A stretch of 64,000 nucleotides of DNA from the NCBI RefSeq assembly GCF_012102745.1, contig NZ_JAAVSY010000001.1, positions 372,001 to 436,000 of the forward strand, written 5' to 3'. Shown piece by piece: positions 50,302 to 59,371 of the stretch. The notes beneath the pieces were generated by a model that saw only the letters and a program-made list of their open reading frames with translations, searched no databases and was not told where the DNA came from. Both the position numbers and the translations under genes were made by a program. Each line of letters starts with the position of its first letter. Position 1 is the first letter of the stretch. The DNA comes from Haematospirillum sp. H4485 (GTDB lineage Bacteria; Pseudomonadota; Alphaproteobacteria; Rhodospirillales; Rhodospirillaceae).

Positions 50302-51018
50302 ATGCTGAAGTCCCTGTATGGCGCGGCGGTCTCTGTGGCTGTCGTCCTTAATGTCGGCGGGGTAAAAGCCCAGACCTTCGTCTTCAATACGGAGGAATGG
50401 TACCCCTACAGCTATAGCAGCCGCGGAACATTCGTGGGAACTGCGACACAGATTGTCCGGCTTATGGCCGAGAATGCAGGCATCGCATACACAATTGCCG
50501 TCCATCCACGGGCACGATCCTATAACATGACGATGAGCAAGAGCTTTAACTGCTCGTTTCCCGTGCCCCTCTCTGATGAATCCAGCAAGAAGCTGAAGTG
50601 GATTGCACCGATAGAAATGAATCGGTGGGTTGTTTACAAGAAAAAGGACAGCACATTGGCCCTGCAAAACTTGGGGGACCTGAAAGGCAAAACCATTGGT
50701 GGTTATATAGGGGGCAGTGTCAGCGCCTATGTCAAAAGCCTTGGGCTGAAGGTCAATTATGAAACTGTTGATGACGCGAACCCGAAAAAACTTGAGCAGG
50801 GAAGCATCGACGTCTGGGCAACAACAGAATTTTCTGCCCTGACTTTGGCACGGAAAGCAGACGTTGAAATCGAAGAAGCCTTTGAGATTGAGAAAAATAT
50901 CATGGGCATTGCATGCAACAACAATATTGATGATATGATAATAGACAGGCTGCAACAGTCGCTCAACGCACTCAACAACTCTGGAGAGGCAGACGCAATC
51001 CGCCGGTCGAAATTCTAG
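50302..51018 (+). CDS. Periplasmic solute-binding protein, family 3
   Basis: The 238-residue product has a signal peptide (MLKSLYGAAVSVAVVLNVGG, cut after VKA) and the fold pattern of amino-acid-type binding proteins: FVFNTEEWYPYSY at the start, then VVYKKKDSTLALQNLGDLKGKTIGG and a final helix pair. Such proteins deliver small polar solutes to ABC permeases or to sensors. No permease or ATPase gene is adjacent, so it is an orphan. ATG 50302 follows a weak site; TTG 50269 in frame is unlikely. Ligand cannot be inferred. Confidence 0.85.
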   Translation: MLKSLYGAAVSVAVVLNVGGVKAQTFVFNTEEWYPYSYSSRGTFVGTATQIVRLMAENAGIAYTIAVHPRARSYNMTMSKSFNCSFPVPLSDESSKKLKWIAPIEMNRWVVYKKKDSTLALQNLGDLKGKTIGGYIGGSVSAYVKSLGLKVNYETVDDANPKKLEQGSIDVWATTEFSALTLARKADVEIEEAFEIEKNIMGIACNNNIDDMIIDRLQQSLNALNNSGEADAIRRSKF

Positions 51019-51064
51019 AATAGGCCGGGAACCACACCGAGGTCTCCGGCTTATCCCTTTCCAG

Positions 51065-52645
51065 TTACCCCTTTATTTTGAGAAAACGGACGTCAGGATT
51101 GTCTTCTGCCGTACGATCCAGATGCCAAGCATTGCGGGCGAGGAAAACAGGCTGGTCCTCATGATCATCAGCTATTGAGGCTTGGTTGGCATCAATCATT
51201 TTTTTCAGGGCTACAGGATCTGTGCTCTCAACCCAGCGGGCTGTATACAAAGGCGTTGGTTCAAAAACAACCGGCACCTCATATTCTGTACGAATACGAT
51301 CCGCCATGACTTCAAATTGCAATGCCCCGACTACACCAACAATCCAGTCCGCACCGAAGCGGGGCTTGAAGACACGAGCCGCTCCCTCTTCAGCCAGCTG
51401 GAGCAACGCCTTGCTCAAGTGTTTTGCCCGCAAGGGATCGTGTGGACGAACTTTTTGTAAAAGCTCGGGAGCAAAACGGGGAATACCGGTAAAATGCAGC
51501 TCTTCTCCCTCTGTCAGGGCATCACCAATAGCCAGATTGCCGTGATTGGGAACTCCAATGATATCGCCGGGAAACGCTTCCTCAGCCAATCCACGATCCT
51601 GTGCCAGAAACATGACCGGATTGTGCATGGTCATGATCTTGCCGGAACGCACATGCTTGAGCTTCATCCCTCTCTTGAAGTGACCGGACGCCAGCCTGAC
51701 AAAGGCTATACGATCCCGGTGCCTTGGATCCATGTTGGCCTGCACCTTGAAGACAACACCCGTAACATGCGGCTCTGTCGGCATGATCGGGCGCTCAACA
51801 CAAGGCTGGGGCCGAGGGGGAGGAGCTTGACTCGCCAAGCCGTCCAGAAGCTCCCGGACACCAAAATTATTGACCGCCGATCCAAAAAAAACGGGGGTCA
51901 TATGACCTTCACGATACGCCTGGATATCGAATGGTTTGCAGAAAGCACGAGCCATTTCAACATCATGCCGCAAAGCCTCCACGGCCAAGGCAGGCAGTTG
52001 CCGATCCAGCTCGGGGTCATCCAGACCGGTACAGGATGCCCCAAGCCCAGGCATTCCTCCCTTTGAACGCTCCATCAGAATCAACTGATCCTTCCAGAGG
52101 TCATAACATCCCAGAAAGGCCTTCCCCATTCCAATCGGCCAAGAGGCGGGCGTTACATCCAGTGCCAAACTCTGCTCTATTTCATCAAGCAGGTGGAAAG
52201 GATCTTGCCCTTCCCTATCTAACTTGTTGATGAACGTCATAATCGGAACATCACGCAGACGACAAACCTCGAACAGCTTACGGGTTTGCTCTTCTATTCC
52301 CTTGGCCGCGTCGATAACCATGACAGCGCTGTCAACGGCTGTCAGGACACGGTAAGTATCCTCGGAAAAATCCTCGTGACCAGGCGTATCCAGAAGATTG
52401 AATGTGCAGTCTGCATAGTCAAAGGTCATGACTGAAGACGCGACCGAAATGCCCCTTTCCCGCTCGACCTTCATCCAGTCAGAATGAGCACGTCTTTGTT
52501 CTCCTCTTGCCTTGACAGCACCGGCCACCTGAATCGCACCTCCGAACAGGAGCAGCTTTTCAGTCAGTGTTGTTTTTCCGGCATCAGGGTGCGAAATAAT
52601 AGCAAACGTGCGCCGCCGGGATACGGCATGGGAAAGATTGGACAT
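51065..52645 (-). CDS. prfC: Peptide chain release factor 3
   Basis: RF3 is a GTPase that recycles RF1/RF2 from the ribosome. ATG 52645 (MSNLSHAVSRRRTFAI) gives 526 residues. GTPase motifs: SHPDAGKTTLTEKLL (P-loop), RGISVASSVMTF, DTPGHEDFSEDTYR, and NKLDREG. The C-terminal part carries PRFAPELLQKVRPHDPL and GALQFEVMADR, which distinguish RF3 from EF-G. The frame extends upstream to 52714 with no family resemblance. Confidence 0.97.
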   Translation of the reverse strand: MSNLSHAVSRRRTFAIISHPDAGKTTLTEKLLLFGGAIQVAGAVKARGEQRRAHSDWMKVERERGISVASSVMTFDYADCTFNLLDTPGHEDFSEDTYRVLTAVDSAVMVIDAAKGIEEQTRKLFEVCRLRDVPIMTFINKLDREGQDPFHLLDEIEQSLALDVTPASWPIGMGKAFLGCYDLWKDQLILMERSKGGMPGLGASCTGLDDPELDRQLPALAVEALRHDVEMARAFCKPFDIQAYREGHMTPVFFGSAVNNFGVRELLDGLASQAPPPRPQPCVERPIMPTEPHVTGVVFKVQANMDPRHRDRIAFVRLASGHFKRGMKLKHVRSGKIMTMHNPVMFLAQDRGLAEEAFPGDIIGVPNHGNLAIGDALTEGEELHFTGIPRFAPELLQKVRPHDPLRAKHLSKALLQLAEEGAARVFKPRFGADWIVGVVGALQFEVMADRIRTEYEVPVVFEPTPLYTARWVESTDPVALKKMIDANQASIADDHEDQPVFLARNAWHLDRTAEDNPDVRFLKIKG

Positions 52646-52793
52646 GGAATACGATCGCCTGGGCAACATAACAGAAGCGGGAAGAGGTAGACCTAACCGA
52701 TGCAGGCAATCCATGCAAGAGCCATGGATACAAGGCCGATCTTCAGGCGTGCTCTCACATATAAAAGAACAGCTAAAGGATTGTAGTGCCCAC

Positions 52794-53429
52794 GTGACAC
52801 AATCTGGAATACTTTACCGCCTTGTTGGCCTTATATCACTCGCACTTGCCCTTTCTGCCTGCAGCAGTGATACAAACAGCCACATTATTCCCCGGGAACG
52901 TGGCTCTGCCTGCCTTGTTTCTTTATCCTATCATGCATCAGCATTTGATACTGCGGCAAAGAAAACCGGCATGAAAACAGGCTGCTCCGTCGAAACACCA
53001 GTTTCCCTGTCCGGGACTCAGGTTCCCCTGTCCAGACCCGCGCTGATGGACTGTACGTTAGCCTTACGCTTTTCAGTCTTTGAGACCGCTTCCATCCAAC
53101 CCTTGGCAAGAGAGATCTTTCATCAGGAAGTGCAGGTCTACCACCACTATGGGGCCTATGCTTGCCGGGGTCGCAGCTCAAACCGCAAACGGCTGTCTGA
53201 ACACAGCTATGGCAAAGCACTGGACATCGGCGTTTTTGAACTCAGGGATGGCACCCGGATCTCTGTTGCCAAAGACTGGAAAGATGCTGGCAAGAAAACT
53301 GAATTCCTCAGAAAACTGTCACAATCGGCCTGTAAATGGTTCAGTGTGGTATTGACCCCAAACTCTGATAGGGACCACCACGACCACCTTCACCTTGATA
53401 TTGGACCATGGAAAAAATGCGGCATATGA
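52794..53429 (+). CDS. Extensin-like domain lipoprotein
   Basis: An envelope protein with a lipobox (ALSAC, lipidated C23 if GTG 52794 is the start) after a membrane-like LVGLISLALA segment. The rest matches the extensin-like C-terminal family (PF06904 type): LMDCTLALRFSVFE, a Cys in YHHYGAYACRGRS, SEHSYGKALDIGVFEL, then a histidine/aspartate cluster NSDRDHHDHLHLDIGPW. His and Asp placement resembles zinc D-Ala-D-Ala peptidases, suggesting peptidoglycan work; this is inference. Four or more cysteines could form disulfides. The start is uncertain, since no ATG with a ribosome site is near. It overlaps the next gene. Confidence 0.8.
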   Translation: MTQSGILYRLVGLISLALALSACSSDTNSHIIPRERGSACLVSLSYHASAFDTAAKKTGMKTGCSVETPVSLSGTQVPLSRPALMDCTLALRFSVFETASIQPLAREIFHQEVQVYHHYGAYACRGRSSNRKRLSEHSYGKALDIGVFELRDGTRISVAKDWKDAGKKTEFLRKLSQSACKWFSVVLTPNSDRDHHDHLHLDIGPWKKCGI

Positions 53430-54835
53430 CCCGGACCCGCTTCTTGAGCATGAGCACCCTGATCTGGCTTTTTGCCGGAACCTCGCTGGCTGCTTCAAGC
53501 AATACCGATGCATATGTGGAAGGTGATATCATCGAGAAAGCGGAACCATCCCTGGTCATGATGGCAGAGACGATCAGAAAGGGGCTACGTACAGGCTATG
53601 TCCTGATTGATATCAAAACAGGAGCCGTCCTGGATGCGGAACAGGCACGAGAGACCTTCATACCAGCCTCTGTAGCCAAGATCCCTTCTCTCATCGCTCT
53701 GACAAGCCTGACTGATGTGACAAAAAGGCCCAAGACCCGTATTATTGCAACGGGCCCCGTTAACAAGGGTGTTGTGCGTGGGAACCTGGTCCTTGTCGGC
53801 AGCGGGGATCCGATGTTTGATACACCTGCAGCAGAAAAAATGGTTGGTGATCTGAAAAAAAAAGGAATTAAAAGCATAAGTGGAAGCTTCCTTTTTTATG
53901 ATGGCGCCCTTCCTCATCATCCTGCCATCAATGCCAAGCAGCCTGCCGATGCACCCTATAATCCCGGAGTTTCAGGATTATCCATCAATTTCAATCGCTA
54001 TCGGGTGGCTTGGAGAAATGGTCAGGCAGAGGGGGTAGAAATTCCTCTCCGTCCCCTTCCCGTCAGCTCACAGCTGCTGGAATCAGCTGACACAGACAGA
54101 AGCCGCGAATGGCTGCCAGTCAATAATCCCGGTCCCTTTGCCGCAGCTGTCTTTCGTGCTGTAGCTGAAAAGAACGGCATCAAAATGTCAGCGCCCGAGC
54201 GCATTGACTCTATTCCAGATGGGACAGAATTAGTGTCCTACCTTGGAGATAGCCTGTACACAGCAATCAGCCGCGCCTTTCACTACTCCAATAATGTGGC
54301 CTTTGAAATGATGTCACTCTCCGTAACCGGTGAAAGGACGTTAGAGAAATCTGCAAGCGTACTGCTATCAAAGGTCAAGGATGTCATGCCTCACGTATCA
54401 TGGACAAACGCAGAACTTCCTAATGCGTCTGGCTTGTCGTCCGAGGCCCGCATGTCGCCGGGACAATGCGCTGCAATGGTTCGTTACATGGCAACGACGC
54501 GCGTCAACGGCAAGCTACTGTCAGCTTTGCTTCCCGGCCTGAAACTGATCCCCTTCGGGAGACCCGATGAATTGCCGGAAAGCTCATCACCCCTGCACGC
54601 AAAAACTGGGACCATTTACTATGGCCGTGCCTTAGCGGGAACAATCCGGGCTGACAGTGGAAGGCAGCTTGCTTGGTGCATCATGAGCGATGATCAAAAA
54701 GAAAGATCTTTGTACGACGGCATGACAATTACAGAGCAACGAACAGAGCCGGTCCGGAATAATGTGCAAGCTTGGCTGATGGCCGCCAAACGGGCAGAGG
54801 CAGAGCTTGTCCTGACGTGGAAGTCGAAGTACTAG
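53426..54835 (+). CDS. dacB: D-alanyl-D-alanine carboxypeptidase/endopeptidase, PBP4 (S13) family
   Basis: A periplasmic serine peptidase that trims or opens peptidoglycan cross-links. From ATG 53426 it has 469 residues with a signal peptide (MTRTRFLSMSTLIWLFAGTS, cut after LAA). The three penicillin-binding motifs are intact: SVAK (S82-K85) in FIPASVAKIPS, SNN in FHYSNNVAFE and KTG in LHAKTGTIYYG. The S13-type insertion lies between the first two. ATGA overlap with the extensin-like gene implies coupled translation; ATG 53408 is also possible. Its stop codon shares the palindrome CTAG with the convergent permease gene. Confidence 0.92.
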   Translation: MTRTRFLSMSTLIWLFAGTSLAASSNTDAYVEGDIIEKAEPSLVMMAETIRKGLRTGYVLIDIKTGAVLDAEQARETFIPASVAKIPSLIALTSLTDVTKRPKTRIIATGPVNKGVVRGNLVLVGSGDPMFDTPAAEKMVGDLKKKGIKSISGSFLFYDGALPHHPAINAKQPADAPYNPGVSGLSINFNRYRVAWRNGQAEGVEIPLRPLPVSSQLLESADTDRSREWLPVNNPGPFAAAVFRAVAEKNGIKMSAPERIDSIPDGTELVSYLGDSLYTAISRAFHYSNNVAFEMMSLSVTGERTLEKSASVLLSKVKDVMPHVSWTNAELPNASGLSSEARMSPGQCAAMVRYMATTRVNGKLLSALLPGLKLIPFGRPDELPESSSPLHAKTGTIYYGRALAGTIRADSGRQLAWCIMSDDQKERSLYDGMTITEQRTEPVRNNVQAWLMAAKRAEAELVLTWKSKY

Positions 54836-56544
54836 ACCGCATCTTTCCTGGACCGTGTGCTTGATATGGAGAAGCTGAGAATAATCACAGGCACAATACC
54901 GGTAAGAACGATAGCCAGAGAAGCCAACGCGGCCTGTTCCAGCATTTCCTCACTGGCAAACTGGTAAATGTGCGTTGCCAAGGTTTCAAAATTGAAAGGA
55001 CGAAGAAGCAAGGTTGCAGGCAGCTCCTTCATACAATCAACAAACACCAGAAGAACTGCTGTCAAAAGGCTGCCCCTTAGCATAGGGACATGCACAGCCC
55101 AAAGAACACGTCGCGGTGAACAGCCAAGTGTTCGAGCCGCCATACCCAGAGAAGGCCGGATACGACCAAAGCCTGCCTGCACAGTGCCAAGAGAAAGCGC
55201 CAGAAACCGGATCACATATGCCACAACAAGACCAATAAAAGATCCGGACAGGATCTGCTCCATCGAAATACCGAATGTTCCGGAAACCCACTCCTGCAAG
55301 GCTGTATTGAAATAACCAACCGGCACCAGAATACCAACACCCAGAACCGCCCCTGGAATGGCATACCCTAAGGATGCTGACTGTACGAAGAAAGAAGCCA
55401 GTTTCCGCCCCCGACGTATAGTGCCTGCATATCCCATGAACAAGGCAAGAAGGGCTGCCACAGCCGCAGCAACAGATGACACCAGCAAGCTGTTCAAAGC
55501 ATAATCAGCAAATTGTGGGGTCCAGCTTTCTTCAAAGCGCTTGACCGCAAAAAAAAGAAGCTGAAGTGCTGGTATAATAAAACCCAGAACAACAGGCAGC
55601 GCACATATCAGAAGTGCCATCCACCGCCGTATACCCGGCAAAGAGAACCGAACCAAGGACATACGGCGGGTTGACAGATCATGATAACGACGACCACGCC
55701 GGCCATATCTCTCCAGGATAATCAGGGACACCACAAAAAATAGAAGAACGAGAGAAACCTGGGCGCCACCACCCAGATTACCCATAAGAAGCCAGACATT
55801 AAAAATGCCTGCAGTTAACGTTCTGACTGCAAAGAAATCAACGGTTCCAAAATCGTTCAGCGTCTCCATAAGGGCCAAAGCCAATCCAATGACCAGAGAG
55901 GGACGCGCCATCGGCAAAGCAATCCGGAAAAAGCTTTGCCACGGGGTGCATCCCAAGGTCCGGGCTGCTTCCATCACCGCAACTGATTGATCAAGAAAAG
56001 CTGAACGTGCCAGAAGATAAACATATGGATAGAGGACCAATGTCATCATCAAGACAGCCCCACCCAAGGAACGAACATCCGGGAAATAGTAATCCCGGGC
56101 AGACTGCCAACCAAATAATGCCCGAAGAGCTATCTGCACAGGCCCTGCATATTCCAGAAGATCGGTATAGACATAAGCAAGAACAAAAGCCGGAACAGCC
56201 AATGGCAAAAGCAACGCCCACTCAAGCACAGCACGGCCGGGAAAGCGACACATTGTAACGAGCCATGCTGTTGATGTACCAATCAGAAACGTCCCAACTC
56301 CAACACCAATCATCAGCAAAAGCGTATTGCGGATATAACCGAACAAAACGGTATCAAAAAGATGTGGCCATATGTTCTCAACCGGGAAGAAGGCGAGATA
56401 CGTAACGGATACAACGGGCAACAAAACAATACAGGCCACGGCAAAGCTGCCAAGAAGCCAATAGTTTGGAGCAAAAAAGGCCCGGATGGACGTAGCCCAC
56501 CCGGCTCCTTTGGTCGTGTCAGGCACAACTGTATACGCGCGCAT
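54832..56544 (-). CDS. Iron(III) ABC transporter permease (fused two-domain, FbpB/SfuB type)
   Basis: A 570-residue inner-membrane protein with about 12 helices, made of two fused permease halves. Each half carries the EAA loop that contacts the ATPase: MEAARTLGCTPWQSFF-RIALP near residue 200 and MAARTLGCSPRRVLW-AVHVP near residue 480. The fused layout is typical of ferric iron permeases. It starts on the last base of the binding-protein gene (TAATG overlap). No ATPase gene lies here, so the partner FbpC must be encoded elsewhere. Confidence 0.92.
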   Translation of the reverse strand: MRAYTVVPDTTKGAGWATSIRAFFAPNYWLLGSFAVACIVLLPVVSVTYLAFFPVENIWPHLFDTVLFGYIRNTLLLMIGVGVGTFLIGTSTAWLVTMCRFPGRAVLEWALLLPLAVPAFVLAYVYTDLLEYAGPVQIALRALFGWQSARDYYFPDVRSLGGAVLMMTLVLYPYVYLLARSAFLDQSVAVMEAARTLGCTPWQSFFRIALPMARPSLVIGLALALMETLNDFGTVDFFAVRTLTAGIFNVWLLMGNLGGGAQVSLVLLFFVVSLIILERYGRRGRRYHDLSTRRMSLVRFSLPGIRRWMALLICALPVVLGFIIPALQLLFFAVKRFEESWTPQFADYALNSLLVSSVAAAVAALLALFMGYAGTIRRGRKLASFFVQSASLGYAIPGAVLGVGILVPVGYFNTALQEWVSGTFGISMEQILSGSFIGLVVAYVIRFLALSLGTVQAGFGRIRPSLGMAARTLGCSPRRVLWAVHVPMLRGSLLTAVLLVFVDCMKELPATLLLRPFNFETLATHIYQFASEEMLEQAALASLAIVLTGIVPVIILSFSISSTRSRKDAV

Positions 56545-57569
56545 TATGCCCCGGCGTTGAAGTCAACTTCATTAATCAGTTTCAAGGCATCGGTGCGATA
56601 ACCTGCGACTTCGGCCAAACGAATTATATCAGCCTTGAAGTCACCCCACGCACGAACGGTTGCAGACCATTCAACACCGGGCTTGACGGGATACTCGTTA
56701 TTAATCTCGGCGTACATTTTTTGTGCCTCGTCTGATGACAGGAATTCCATCAGCTGAATGGCATTCTCGCGGTTCGGGGCAGATTTGGTCAGAACCATAC
56801 CCGACACATTCACGTGCGTCCCATTCCCTTTCTGGTCCGGAAAAACAATCCGCACGGCTTCTGCCCAAGCCCGTTGTTCAGGGTCCTTAATCATCGCAGC
56901 CATGTAATAGGTATTACCTATGGCAATATCACAAACGCCCTCTTTTACAGCCTTGACCTGGGAGCGATCATTGCCTTGAGGCTTGCGCGCAAGATTGGCC
57001 TTCAGGGCCTTCAACCAATTGCGTGTTGCATCAACACCCTTATGGGCAATCATGGCTGCCGTAAGGGCAACATGATAGTCACTGTCGCCGGGACGCGTGC
57101 AAATGCGCCCTTTCCACTTGGGATCGGCCAATTCGGCATAAGAAGAAATTTCACCAGGCGGAACACGGTCCTTGGAAACATACAAAACCCTTGCACGGGA
57201 TGTCAGTGCCCACCAAGCTCCATCAGGAGCGTGATACTGTTCCGGGATGTTATCTTTCAGTGTATCCGTCAGAACAGGCTGCGCCACACCGGCCACGACC
57301 AAGTCGTTCAACCGCCCGATATCAACGGTCAATACCAGATCAGCGGGACTTCCCGGCCCCTCCGCCTTCAAGCGTTCTTCAATACTTTTTTTGTCAAAGA
57401 CTGTATTGACCCGAATGCCGGTCTTGTCAGTAAACGCCTTGAGCATGGGCTCGATCAGGAAAGGCTGACGGGCCGAATAGACATTCACTTCCCCAGCCAG
57501 GGACGAACAAGAAAACAGAAGAAGCGCTGCAAACGAAACAGCACCAGGCAAAGAGCGGGCAGTGAACAT
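56544..57569 (-). CDS. Iron(III) ABC transporter periplasmic binding protein (FbpA/FutA type)
   Basis: Binds ferric iron in the periplasm. ATG 57569 (MFTARSLPGAVSFAALLL) gives 341 residues with a signal peptide cut near SLAGE and GGGAG 7 bases upstream. The mature start EVNVYSARQPFLIEPM holds one iron-ligand tyrosine and the GNTYYMAAM block holds the tyrosine pair typical of FbpA/FutA. The gene overlaps the permease start by one base. Upstream, divergent from cysS, I see no convincing Fur box. Confidence 0.92.
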   Translation of the reverse strand: MFTARSLPGAVSFAALLLFSCSSLAGEVNVYSARQPFLIEPMLKAFTDKTGIRVNTVFDKKSIEERLKAEGPGSPADLVLTVDIGRLNDLVVAGVAQPVLTDTLKDNIPEQYHAPDGAWWALTSRARVLYVSKDRVPPGEISSYAELADPKWKGRICTRPGDSDYHVALTAAMIAHKGVDATRNWLKALKANLARKPQGNDRSQVKAVKEGVCDIAIGNTYYMAAMIKDPEQRAWAEAVRIVFPDQKGNGTHVNVSGMVLTKSAPNRENAIQLMEFLSSDEAQKMYAEINNEYPVKPGVEWSATVRAWGDFKADIIRLAEVAGYRTDALKLINEVDFNAGA

Positions 57570-57820
57570 TACGGTGCTCCCGTCCATAAAAGATAAGCGC
57601 GACTGCCCTGAAAGAATACCGGCACAACTCATGCAGAACGATGTGCTCAATACATCAAGGCAGTGAAAATAGTTCGCAGTGTCATCTAACAGATATGGCG
57701 TTGAATGGCAAGCCAGAAGAACAAAAAGCCGCGTTACCGGCTATTCCGGATCTTGGCGAATGCGTACTGGCGTGGCATGGTGCATGCCTTGATACAGCCA
57801 TGCATATGATTGATTGCCCC

Positions 57821-59371
57821 ATGATCTCGAAGACACTTCAGCTCTTTAATTCCCTTGGACGTGAACTGCGCGAATTCACGCCGATTGACCCTGATCATGT
57901 GCGTGTCTACTCCTGCGGGCCAACTGTTTACAACTATGCTCATATTGGCAACCTCAGGGCTTATGTCTTTGTTGATGTCCTGCGCCGTACCTTGGCCTGG
58001 AAAGGCTACGACGTGACGCACGTCATCAATATCACCGATGTCGGCCACCTGACGTCCGATGCCGATGAAGGCGACGACAAGATGGAAGCTGCCGCAACCC
58101 GGGATCAGAAATCCGTATGGGACATTGCGGCACACTACACCCTTGCTTTCAAAAACGATTTGCAACGCCTCAACATCATGCCCCCATCACTGTGGTCGAA
58201 AGCGACAGACCATATCCAGGAAATGATCGCTTTCGCCAAGGTTCTGGAACGGAATGGCACAACATACATGCTGGAAGACGGCCTGTATTTTGATTCATCA
58301 AAAGTCCCGGACTATGGGCTTTTGGGATTGCTCAATCTAGAGGGACAGGAAGCCGGAAAGCGTGTCGCTCATGGTGGCAAAAAGAACCTTTCAGACTTCG
58401 CTGTCTGGAGAAAAAGTCCCACCAACGCAAAACGATTGATGGAATGGCAGTCTCCGTGGGGGACAGGTGCGCCCGGGTGGCATCTGGAATGCTCTGTCAT
58501 GGCGGCAAAGTATCTGGGAAAGACATTTGATATTCATACGGGCGGCATTGACCACCGTAGCGTTCATCACTGCAATGAAATTGCCCAGAACCAAGGCTAC
58601 AGCCAGTGTAGTCATCCAGGTGCGAACTGGTGGATGCACAATGAATTTCTTGTTCTGCGTGCCGAAGGCGGGGACGAGAAGATGTCAAAGTCAAGTGGCA
58701 ACTTTCTGACGCTTCAGAGCCTTGTTGACCGTGGCATTCATCCGCTTGTTTACAGGCTGTTTTTGCTGAGTGCGTCGTACCGCTCGAGTATTGAGTTTTC
58801 TTGGGAGGCCCTTGCCGGAACCCGTGCACACCTGCGCCGGATGTTACTACGGATAGCACGGGTCAAGGAAAACGTGGACAATGGAACCATGCAACTGGCC
58901 AAGGCTATCACGCATGATGCGCACTTCCAGAGCGGGGGGCCGTTCACGTTCCTGATTGAACAACTGACGAATGAATCTACAGAAGAGGAACGTAATTATA
59001 TCCTTGCTGTAGACCAAGCGCTCTCCAGTGACCTCCATACCCCGGAAGTTCTGGTTGTACTGGGAAAAATTCTGGACGATCCAGCCCTGACTCCACAGGC
59101 AGTCATTCGCCTGGTTGCGCTGGTCGATCTTGTCCTTGGGACAAAGCTGCTGGATACTGACCCGGATGCGCTCTCCGTACGCCCACTGTCAGCATCCATA
59201 AGTGAAGATACAATTATACAAAAAATCGTCGAACGTACCGAAGCCCGTAGGCTAAGGGATTTTGCGCGTGCAGACCAAATAAGAGAGGAACTTCTGGCTG
59301 CCGGTGTCGAGATTAAGGACACCACAGAAAGAACCGATTGGGAGTGGAGGGTTACGCCTCACGAATCATGA
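57821..59371 (+). CDS. cysS: Cysteinyl-tRNA synthetase
   Basis: Charges tRNA-Cys. From ATG 57821 (MISKTLQLFNSLGRELR) it has 516 residues. The zinc-binding cysteine and class-I motif are in VYSCGPTVYNYAHIGNLRA (HIGN, a normal variant), with WHLECSVMA, HTGGIDHRSVHHCNE and the KMSKSSGNF loop. The frame is open for another 60 codons upstream, and no strong ribosome site marks any start, so ATG 57800 or 57806 are alternatives. The final bases overlap the convergent response-regulator gene by six. Confidence 0.93.
   Translation: MISKTLQLFNSLGRELREFTPIDPDHVRVYSCGPTVYNYAHIGNLRAYVFVDVLRRTLAWKGYDVTHVINITDVGHLTSDADEGDDKMEAAATRDQKSVWDIAAHYTLAFKNDLQRLNIMPPSLWSKATDHIQEMIAFAKVLERNGTTYMLEDGLYFDSSKVPDYGLLGLLNLEGQEAGKRVAHGGKKNLSDFAVWRKSPTNAKRLMEWQSPWGTGAPGWHLECSVMAAKYLGKTFDIHTGGIDHRSVHHCNEIAQNQGYSQCSHPGANWWMHNEFLVLRAEGGDEKMSKSSGNFLTLQSLVDRGIHPLVYRLFLLSASYRSSIEFSWEALAGTRAHLRRMLLRIARVKENVDNGTMQLAKAITHDAHFQSGGPFTFLIEQLTNESTEEERNYILAVDQALSSDLHTPEVLVVLGKILDDPALTPQAVIRLVALVDLVLGTKLLDTDPDALSVRPLSASISEDTIIQKIVERTEARRLRDFARADQIREELLAAGVEIKDTTERTDWEWRVTPHES

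Noticed and set aside
51019-51064. Terminator between the solute-binding protein and prfC
   Set aside because: GCCGG and CCGGC are present but give only a five-base stem with a long loop and no T-run.
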